From Streptomyces rugosispiralis (GTDB taxonomy: Bacteria; Actinomycetota; Actinomycetes; Streptomycetales; Streptomycetaceae), in NCBI RefSeq assembly GCF_024505145.1, contig NZ_JANIAA010000001.1, positions 620,001-684,000 on the forward strand: a stretch of DNA of 64,000 bases. Direction: 5' to 3'. The notes beneath the pieces were generated by a model. The model searched no databases and was not told the origin of the DNA. It saw nothing but the letters and a program-made list of their open reading frames with translations. Below, one piece after another: positions 58,533 to 64,000 of this stretch. The translations under genes and the position numbers were made by a program. Position 1 is the first letter of the stretch. Each line of letters opens with the position of its first letter.

Positions 58533-59375
58533 TCACCAGTGGGCGGGGCGGGTGAGGGACGGCGGCAGCCGGGTGGCGGCGTCGCCCTTGGCCGCGTTCA
58601 GCTGGGCCTGGGTGAGGAAGACGGCTTCCCGCAGGTCGGCCGCGCTCAGGTCGGCATCCCGGAAGTCGGCGCCGATCAGATCGGCCGCCGTCAGATCGGC
58701 CCGGGTGAGGTTCGCCGCGATGAGACGGGCACCGCGGAGGTTGGCGCCCCGCAGATCGGCTCCCCCCAGGTCGGCGCCGATGAGATCGGCTCCCCTGCGG
58801 TTCTTCTTCCTGCCCGGGATCCGGGCCCGTACCAGCTCGCTCGTCCGCAGCAGCAGCTGGTTGACCCGATCCCGGTGGGCCGCCACATCGAGCTCCCTCA
58901 GCTCGGCCGCGCTCCCGAGGGTGAGCCGCTCGGTCTCCCGCAGCGCCTCGCGCAGGGCACCGTGGACGGGCCGGGCGGCGGGCCGGGCCAGCGCCTCGGT
59001 GAGGTACCAGAGCAGTTCGTGCAGATGGCGCATGACGGGGAAGACGGCGAACATCTCGGAGGCCGTCCCGGGGTGCCGCCGCCAGTCCCGGCCCTCGAAG
59101 GTGAGCTGGGAGACCTTCTGACCGGCGCCGAAGCAGTCGTAGACCGTGCAGCCCGGGAAGCCCTCCTCGCGCAGCCGGGAGTGGATACCGCAGCGGAAGT
59201 CGGCCCGGAGGTTGCGGCAGGGCTCCCCCGCGGCCTTGCTGAGCGCGAAGTCCGTGGAGGCCGTGAAGGGCAGGGCGACACAGCACAGCCCGAAGCAGTT
59301 GCCGCAGTCGGCCCGCAGGGCGGGGCGGTCCGCGGCGGCCGGGCCGGCGGAGGGGGTTTCGGTCGTATCTGACAC
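58533..59375 (-). CDS. Cys-rich N-terminus fused to pentapeptide repeats
   Basis: A 280-aa protein. The N-terminal ~85 residues carry CGNCFGLCC (Cys24, 27, 31, 32) and four further cysteines (EPCRNL, FRCGIH, PGCTVYDC), a YkgJ-like metal or FeS binding pattern. A helical middle (~100-190) precedes about nine pentapeptide repeats (ADLIGADLGGADLRGANLRG and on) from ~195 to 260. The GTG at 59375 is chosen because GGGAG lies about 11 nt before it and the Cys motif starts soon after. Function unknown; the combination is of interest. Confidence 0.88.
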   Translation of the reverse strand: MSDTTETPSAGPAAADRPALRADCGNCFGLCCVALPFTASTDFALSKAAGEPCRNLRADFRCGIHSRLREEGFPGCTVYDCFGAGQKVSQLTFEGRDWRRHPGTASEMFAVFPVMRHLHELLWYLTEALARPAARPVHGALREALRETERLTLGSAAELRELDVAAHRDRVNQLLLRTSELVRARIPGRKKNRRGADLIGADLGGADLRGANLRGARLIAANLTRADLTAADLIGADFRDADLSAADLREAVFLTQAQLNAAKGDAATRLPPSLTRPAHW

Positions 59376-59453
59376 CGTGCGTGGTCTCCCGCGTGGACAG
59401 GAGCACCGCGGTGCGGGGCGGTGCTCGGTGGCGTTCCATTGTCGCAAGCGGGC

Positions 59454-59693
59454 TCAACCGGGAATGATCAGCTCGATTCCATAGGCGGCGATCGCCAGGC
59501 ACGCGGCGAAACACACCACCGCCGCGGCCGCCGCCACCGTGTCGAGACGGCCGCGGCGCGCCCCGTGGCGCGATGTGCCGCCGCCGGCGCGAGGCCAGGC
59601 GGCGACGCCGAGCGAGAACATGACGACCACCAGGACGGTGACCCCGAGGCTGACCCCGAAGACCCCGCCGATCGTGCCCCAGGTGGTGCCCAT
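59454..59693 (-). CDS. Small two-helix membrane protein next to the phosphate transporter
   Basis: A 79-aa protein with two hydrophobic segments (about 7-32 and 53-75) around a short basic loop (RHGARRGRLD). It starts 33 bp after the Pit transporter stop on the same strand, so it is probably cotranscribed and may be an accessory subunit. I recognise no named family. Confidence 0.72.
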   Translation of the reverse strand: MGTTWGTIGGVFGVSLGVTVLVVVMFSLGVAAWPRAGGGTSRHGARRGRLDTVAAAAAVVCFAACLAIAAYGIELIIPG

Positions 59694-59726
59694 ACGGATC
59701 AGCTCCTCGACGGGGTCGTGGCCGGG

Positions 59727-60869
59727 TCAGGCGGTCGTGTCCAGGGTGCGCTCGGCGGGCTCGGGGACGCGCGGCTCGTTGACGTTGTCCGGGTTCACCG
59801 GGCGCCGGCGGGAGAGCACGTAGAAGCCCGCCGCCGCCGCGACGGCGACGCACGCCACCAGGGCCACCCCCGCGTTGCCCTGGCCCGCCACCCAGGCCGC
59901 CACCCCTCCCACGGCCGCCGCCGCGGGCAGGGTCAGCAGCCAGGACACCGCGATCCGTCCGGCGATCCCCCACCGCACATGGGCCAGCCTGCGGCCGAGC
60001 CCGGCGCCCAGGATGCTGCCCGTGCACACCTGGGTGGTGGACAGCGGGAAGCCCAGGTGTGAGGAGGCCAGGATCACCGCGGTGGCGCTGGTCTCGGCGG
60101 CGAAGCCCTGGGGGGGCTGGATGTCGGTCAGCCCCTTGCCCATGGTCCGGATGATCCGCCACCCGCCGACATAGGTGCCCAGCGAGATCGACAGACCGGC
60201 GCTGAGCACCACCCACCACGGGGGCCCTGAGCCGTGGCCGAGCACGCCACCGGCGATGAGGGTGAGGGTGATGACCCCCATCGTCTTCTGCGCGTCGTTG
60301 GTGCCGTGGGCGAGGGCCACCAGGGACGCGGATCCCACCTGGCCCGCGCGGAAGCCCTTCCGCGCCACGCGGGCGGCCGCGCGGTGGGTGATCACATACG
60401 CGAGATAGGTGGCCAGCATGGCCACCACACAGGCCACCACCGGTGAGGCGACCGCCGGGATCACGATCTTCTCGACGATCGCGGTGAAGCGCACCGCGGA
60501 TTCCCCGGCGCCCACCCACACCGCGCCGATCAGCCCGCCGAACAGGGCGTGCGAGGAACTCGACGGCAGCCCGGCGAGCCAGGTGATCATATTCCAAAGG
60601 ATCGCCCCGATCAGCCCCGCGAAAATCATGACCGGGGAGACCTTGGCGTCGTCGACGATGCCGTTGGAGATCGTCTTGGCCACTTCCGTGGAGAGGAAGG
60701 CCCCGGCCAGATTGAGCACCGCGGCGACGAGGACGGCGAGCCGGGGCGACAGCGCCCCCGTGGCGATGGACGTGGCCATCGAATTGGCGGTGTCGTGGAA
60801 GCCGTTGGTGAAGTCGAAGGCCAGTGCCGTGAGGATGACGGCCACCAGAAGGAAGGAGACGGAGTCCAT
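59727..60869 (-). CDS. pit: Inorganic phosphate transporter, Pit family
   Basis: A 380-aa permease with about 10-11 helices. The duplicated Pit signature is seen in FDFTNGFHDTANSMATSIATG and ALAHGTNDAQKTMGV. It carries phosphate as a neutral metal-phosphate complex with protons. ATG 60869 (MDSVSF) is chosen because GGGAGGTCGGGA precedes it. No PhoU-like gene is adjacent on this strand within the window. A small membrane protein gene follows. Confidence 0.95.
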   Translation of the reverse strand: MDSVSFLLVAVILTALAFDFTNGFHDTANSMATSIATGALSPRLAVLVAAVLNLAGAFLSTEVAKTISNGIVDDAKVSPVMIFAGLIGAILWNMITWLAGLPSSSSHALFGGLIGAVWVGAGESAVRFTAIVEKIVIPAVASPVVACVVAMLATYLAYVITHRAAARVARKGFRAGQVGSASLVALAHGTNDAQKTMGVITLTLIAGGVLGHGSGPPWWVVLSAGLSISLGTYVGGWRIIRTMGKGLTDIQPPQGFAAETSATAVILASSHLGFPLSTTQVCTGSILGAGLGRRLAHVRWGIAGRIAVSWLLTLPAAAAVGGVAAWVAGQGNAGVALVACVAVAAAAGFYVLSRRRPVNPDNVNEPRVPEPAERTLDTTA

Positions 60870-60967
60870 TCCCGACCTCCCGCACCAGGAGTGGTCCGGC
60901 ACATCGTTCGCGTCGGACCGTCTCGTGAAGACCGCTGTCTGATGTCCACGCTAAGCGCGGTGTCAGG

Positions 60968-60989
60968 CGGGCGCCAACGCTGGCGCCCG
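60968..60989 (-). terminator. Hairpin terminator downstream of the flavin monooxygenase gene
   Basis: CGGGCGCCA (60968-60976), loop ACGC, TGGCGCCCG (60981-60989): an exact 9-bp stem, 84 bp beyond the monooxygenase stop on the minus strand and 99 bp upstream of the Pit start. Confidence 0.6.
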
Positions 60990-61072
60990 GCCCAACGGCC
61001 GGGCCGGTTCGGCGCCGTGGCACACGGCCCGGCCCGGTTCGGGCGCCGTACCGCTCCCGCCGGCCGGACGGC

Positions 61073-62287
61073 TCACCGGCGGCTGTCGGACGGCTCACCG
61101 GCGCTGAGGGAGGCGCGGGCGTTGAGCGTGCGCACATCGCCCCCCGTGGTGTCCCGGTAGGTGTCGGTGACGCGGGCGAGCTCCTCGGGGGTCCGCGCAC
61201 CGTCCCGGTTCATGGCCCGGTTCGCCCGTACGACGGCCGCCGTCGCCTCGCGGCGCTCGGTCTCGTAACGGGCCAGCGCGGTGGGCACATCGTCCGCCCG
61301 CGCGAGTTCGCGGGCGAGGACGCGGGCGTCCACGACCGCCTGGGACGCGCCGTTGGCCCCCACCGGATACATCGGATGCGCGGCGTCGCCGAGCAGGGTC
61401 ACCCGGCCGCTCCCCCACCACGGCAGCGGCTCCCGGTCGGCCATCGGGTATTCGAGGATCTCCGCGCAGCCGGTCAGCAGACCGGGCACATCGAGCCAGC
61501 CGAGCCGCCAGTCCTCGAAGTACGGCAGCACATCGGCGAGCCGCCCCGGCCGGTTCCAGGCCGCGTCCCCGGTGAGCGGCCCGGGTTCGGACATCCGCAC
61601 CTGGCAGACCCAATTGACCCGGCCGCCGCCGATCGGATACGCGACCAGCTCGGCGTCCCCGTCGCGCACGATCACCATCGAGCGCCCGGTCAGAAACGGC
61701 TCGGCCGGTGTCGTGCCGCGCCACATCCGGATCCCCGACCAGAGCGGCGGGCCGTCCTGCGGATGCAGCGCGGCGCGGACCGCGGAGTGCAGCCCGTCGG
61801 CGCCGATGAGCGCCCGCGCGGCCGTCTCCTCGACCGTCCCCGTCGCCCGGTCGAGGATGCGGACGCGTACGCTCTCGCGCTGCCCCGAGTCGTCGAATCC
61901 CACCACCCGCGCCCCGGTGCGGACCGCGTCCGCGCCCAGGCGCTCGCGGACCGCCGCGAGGAGCAGTCGCTGGAGCTCCCCGCGGTGCACCGAGTACTGC
62001 GGCCAGCGGTAGCCCTGGGCCAGGCCACGCGGCTCGGTGAAGATCCGCGTGCCGAACCGGTCGCAGTACACGTTCTCGGCGGTGGCCACGCCGATGGCGG
62101 CGAGCTCGTCGCCGAGGCCGAGTTCGACGAGCTCGCGCACGGCGTGTGGCAGCAGATTGATCCCGACGCCGAGCGGCCGGATCTCGCGGGCGCTCTCGAC
62201 GACCGCCGCCTCGACCCCGGCCGCGTGGAGGCTCAGGGCGGTGGCCGGCCCGCCGATCCCGCCCCCGGCGATGAGCACACGCATCAC
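61073..62287 (-). CDS. PhzS-like FAD-dependent monooxygenase
   Basis: A 404-aa group A flavin hydroxylase. The FAD dinucleotide site is VLIAGGGIGGPATALSL, the DG motif is IGADGLHSAVRAAL, and the GD motif is LLGDAAHPMYPVGANGASQ. The segment SAREIRPLGVGINLLPHAV and PQYSVHRGELQRLLLAAVRERLG are close to PhzS, which hydroxylates 5-methylphenazine-1-carboxylate. The substrate here is unknown. Its ATG overlaps the SnoaL-like gene stop by 4 bases, so the two are coupled. Confidence 0.92.
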   Translation of the reverse strand: MMRVLIAGGGIGGPATALSLHAAGVEAAVVESAREIRPLGVGINLLPHAVRELVELGLGDELAAIGVATAENVYCDRFGTRIFTEPRGLAQGYRWPQYSVHRGELQRLLLAAVRERLGADAVRTGARVVGFDDSGQRESVRVRILDRATGTVEETAARALIGADGLHSAVRAALHPQDGPPLWSGIRMWRGTTPAEPFLTGRSMVIVRDGDAELVAYPIGGGRVNWVCQVRMSEPGPLTGDAAWNRPGRLADVLPYFEDWRLGWLDVPGLLTGCAEILEYPMADREPLPWWGSGRVTLLGDAAHPMYPVGANGASQAVVDARVLARELARADDVPTALARYETERREATAAVVRANRAMNRDGARTPEELARVTDTYRDTTGGDVRTLNARASLSAGEPSDSRR

Positions 62288-62721
62288 TCGGCTCCGGCCC
62301 CGGGACGGATCTCGGAGGGGGCCTCGGAACGGACCTCGGGGTGGTCCCCGGAGGGAACCCCGGGACGGATCTCGGGGCGGTCGATGATGCGCAGCCAGGT
62401 GCCGTCCGGCTGGCGGCGGGCCACCTGCACCCGGCCGCCGGTGTTGTCGGCGGGGCGGGTCGAGGTGAGGGCCAGCTCGCCGTAGCGGACGGTCGGCAGC
62501 GCCTCCTCCACCCGGAACGGGCGCGGGGCGTGCGCCAGCATCCGCTCGCAGACGGCGCGGATCGCCTCGCGGCCGACGGTCGTGGCACCCGGCGGGTAGG
62601 CGAGCACCGCGTCGGGCTCGTAGAGCTCGGCCAGCCCCTCGGCGTCCCCGGCGTTGGCACGCTCCACGAACAGCCGGGCCAGATCCTCGGGGGTGGTGGC
62701 GCGGGCACGGGTCTCGGTCAT
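62284..62721 (-). CDS. SnoaL/NTF2-like protein with repetitive acidic-proline tail
   Basis: A 145-aa protein. The NTF2-like alpha+beta cone is in residues ~8-115 (RLFVERANAGDAEGLAELYEPDAV, GREAIRAVCERML, ARRQPDGTWLRIIDRP). This is the type that often acts as an isomerase, hydrolase or small ligand-binding partner. The last ~30 residues are a Pro/Glu/Arg tail containing an 18-bp coding direct repeat (62298-62315 and 62358-62375). It is probably translated first in an operon with the PhzS-like monooxygenase and is divergent from a LysR gene. Confidence 0.86.
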   Translation of the reverse strand: MTETRARATTPEDLARLFVERANAGDAEGLAELYEPDAVLAYPPGATTVGREAIRAVCERMLAHAPRPFRVEEALPTVRYGELALTSTRPADNTGGRVQVARRQPDGTWLRIIDRPEIRPGVPSGDHPEVRSEAPSEIRPGAGAE

Positions 62722-62795
62722 GGTCGACTCCTTTCGTCCGCCTCCACCCTCCAGCGGGCGCGATCAGAAGTCCAAGAGATGGTTGGTCTGGTTGC

Positions 62796-62810
62796 TAGAA
62801 TCATCGCTTA
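62796..62810 (+). promoter_or_regulatory. -10 element of an apparently leaderless LysR mRNA
   Basis: TAGAAT (62796-62801) stands 9 bp before ATG 62810, so transcription should start at or within a base or two of the ATG. No Shine-Dalgarno sequence precedes it and no good -35 is seen, as expected if an activator helps. Confidence 0.6.
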
Positions 62811-63718
62811 TGGAACTGCGGCAGCTTGAGTACTTCGTGGCGGTGGCCGAGGAGCGGAACTTCACCCGGGCCGCGGAGAAGGTGCGGGTGGCCCAGCCGG
62901 GGGTCAGCGCTCAGATCCGCCGGCTGGAGCGCGAGCTGGGCGAGCAGCTGCTGGACCGCTCGGGCCGCTCGGTGCGGCTGACCGAGGCGGGGGCGGCCGT
63001 GCTGCCCTACGCGCGGGCCGCGCTCGCGGCGGTGGCGGGCGCCCGGCTCGCGGTGGACGAGCTGACCGGACTGCTGCGCGGGCATGTGGCGGTCGGGACG
63101 GTCACCTCGCACAGCGTGGATCTGCCGGGGCTGCTGGCGGAGTTCCACGACGCCCATCCGGCGGTGGAGATCACCCTCATCGAGGCCACGTCGGACGAAC
63201 TGCTGGAGGGTCTGCGCACGGGACGGCTCGACGCGGCGATCGTCAGCGTGGGCGCCACGACCCCGGCCGGGGTCGAGTTGGAGGTGATCACGGATCAGCC
63301 GATCGTGGCCGCGGTCAGCCCCGACCATGAGCTCGCCGTGCACTCGGCCATCTCGCTGGACACCCTGCGGGGCCGCGCGCTGATCAGCCTGCCGCGCGGC
63401 ACGGGGCTGCGCACCCGGATCGACGAGGCGTGCGCGGCCGCCGGTTTCACCCCGCACATCGCCTTCGAGGCCAGCGATCCGGAGGTGCTGGCGCAGCTCG
63501 CCGAGCGGGGGCTGGGCGCGGCGATCCTGCCCGGGGCGTTCGCCGAGGCGCGGTCGGACCGGCTGCGGTCGGTCCGCATCGACCGGCCGGCCCTGCGGGG
63601 GCGGCTGGCCTTCGCCTGGCGGGCGGACGGCCCGAGCGGCCCGGCCGGCCGGGCCCTGGTCGAGCGCGCCCGCACCGCCCTGGCGGCCGCCTCGGCCCCC
63701 GAGCGCGCCACCGGGTGA
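62810..63718 (+). CDS. LysR-family transcriptional regulator
   Basis: A 302-aa full-length LysR protein. The winged HTH is at residues ~3-60 (LRQLEYFVAVAEERNFTRAAEKVRVAQPGVSAQIRRLERELG). The effector-binding domain (~90-295) has the two Rossmann-like halves of the PBP2 fold (HVAVGTVTSHSVDLPGLLAEFHDAHP and LISLPRGTGLRTRIDEACAAAGF). It is divergent from the SnoaL-like/monooxygenase operon and probably controls it with the oxidised aromatic as effector. ATG 62810 appears leaderless. Confidence 0.94.
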   Translation: MELRQLEYFVAVAEERNFTRAAEKVRVAQPGVSAQIRRLERELGEQLLDRSGRSVRLTEAGAAVLPYARAALAAVAGARLAVDELTGLLRGHVAVGTVTSHSVDLPGLLAEFHDAHPAVEITLIEATSDELLEGLRTGRLDAAIVSVGATTPAGVELEVITDQPIVAAVSPDHELAVHSAISLDTLRGRALISLPRGTGLRTRIDEACAAAGFTPHIAFEASDPEVLAQLAERGLGAAILPGAFAEARSDRLRSVRIDRPALRGRLAFAWRADGPSGPAGRALVERARTALAAASAPERATG

Positions 63719-63752
63719 GCGCTGGTCCTCCGTACCCACACCGCACCCCCCG

Positions 63753-63782
63753 TTGACAGCTCACCAGGGCGGATCCCACAAT
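63753..63782 (+). promoter_or_regulatory. Candidate promoter directing a leaderless short ORF
   Basis: TTGACA (63753-63758), an 18-bp spacer, CACAAT (63777-63782). Transcription would begin near 63789, at the ATG of a 25-codon ORF. Confidence 0.5.
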
Positions 63783-63789
63783 TGCGCTC

Positions 63790-63867
63790 ATGATCAGGCA
63801 CCGGTTCGACGCGACGGGACTCCTACGCGCCCCGGACCGGACCGGGTGTGAGCGCTCGGGCCTCTAA
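63790..63867 (+). CDS. Possible 25-aa leader peptide
   Basis: A short reading frame from ATG 63790 to TAA 63867, placed so that the promoter at 63753-63782 would give a leaderless mRNA. The product is arginine-rich, includes RHRFD near its start, and has one Cys near the end. Streptomyces leader peptides ahead of sulfur-metabolism genes share an RR/RH-rich start and a terminal Cys, but the match is loose. The gene it would lead lies outside the window. Confidence 0.3.
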   Translation: MIRHRFDATGLLRAPDRTGCERSGL

Positions 63868-64000
63868 CCGGGATTCTCCGCGTCCCGCGGCCACCGCCCC
63901 CGCGCCCCGAAGCCACGCCGGTCATTCCTCCCGCGATCGCCGGTCAGCCCCTGACGACCCGCACATCGCGACGCTCCGGACAACACTTCCGTGGTCTCCC
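63868..64000. other. Terminal intergenic or leader region
   Basis: No gene is visible. The sequence is GC-rich and would be the 5' leader of a gene beyond the window if the upstream promoter is real. Complementary C- and G-rich patches exist, but I see no certain attenuator hairpin. Confidence 0.4.

Noticed and set aside
58465..61200. A 911-codon minus-strand frame and its upstream continuation.
   Set aside because: It runs out of phase through four recognisable genes (Cys-rich pentapeptide, small membrane protein, Pit and its upstream region), and its translation is Arg/Gly/Pro-rich.
63790..63867. Calling the 25-codon ORF a cysteine-responsive leader peptide outright.
   Set aside because: It has only one Cys and a loose resemblance to the known actinobacterial Cys leaders, and the downstream operon is not visible; kept as a low-confidence candidate.

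Overview
The base composition (GC-rich, with G or C at almost every third codon position), GTG and TTG starts, frequent 4-base ATGA/GTGA gene overlaps, mycothiol-type DinB/MDMPI proteins, a SigB/F/G-type sigma factor, and CYP105-like P450s with small ferredoxins all point to a Streptomyces chromosome or a very close relative. I see no rRNA, tRNA, insertion sequence, prophage or CRISPR array. The mix of catabolic, secreted and regulatory genes fits an accessory part of the chromosome.

Layout. 1-11 kb: a PaoC-like molybdenum hydroxylase subunit, an efflux permease, an AadA-like nucleotidyltransferase, a same-strand run P450 > TetR > zinc alcohol dehydrogenase, and a serine hydrolase divergent from a TetR gene with two overlapping palindromes between them. 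11-19.5 kb: a coiled-coil/winged-helix protein, a divergent squalene/phytoene synthase-like enzyme, a TetR/quinone-reductase pair, a DinB/SCP2-like protein, RNase HI, a secreted endonuclease I, a PfpI-family protein and an M20 carbamoyl-amino-acid hydrolase. 19.5-21 kb: two genes that have lost their 5' ends meet head to head (diaminopropionate ammonia-lyase and a LysR remnant), ending at a perfect 18-bp stem terminator. 21-28 kb: a lipoprotein, a VOC protein, an Ada-AlkA DNA repair fusion, a large secreted cutinase-NlpC/P60-SH3 protein, and a FUSC-type exporter. 28.5-33.7 kb: a ferredoxin/ferredoxin-reductase pair, then a three-gene operon for polyprenol-linked mannosyl transfer (MptB-like, GT87, flippase-like). 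33.8-39 kb: CapA, a sigma factor, a Tat-exported phospholipase C and an AraC regulator.

39-53 kb is rich in aromatic-acid metabolism. vdcBCD (prenylated-FMN-dependent hydroxyarylic acid decarboxylase) converges on a TetR-ferredoxin-reductase-P450 operon. An ABC transporter operon carries a benzoylformate decarboxylase gene between its permease and ATPase genes. Between them lies a secreted beta-helix/discoidin protein with an early TTA (bldA) codon. 53-64 kb: two DinB-superfamily genes, an ArsR-SRPBCC fusion with a palindrome filling its promoter spacer, two pentapeptide-repeat proteins, a tandem duplication of a small secreted two-cysteine peptide gene, a DUF89/ARMT1 protein, a Pit phosphate transporter, and a PhzS-like flavin monooxygenase with a SnoaL-like partner and a divergent LysR regulator. 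The window closes with a possible leader ORF.

Recurring themes are local regulator/enzyme pairs with visible palindromic operators, apparently leaderless regulator mRNAs (10360, 54803, 62810), and short tandem repeats of 9-17 bp beside or inside oxidoreductase genes.
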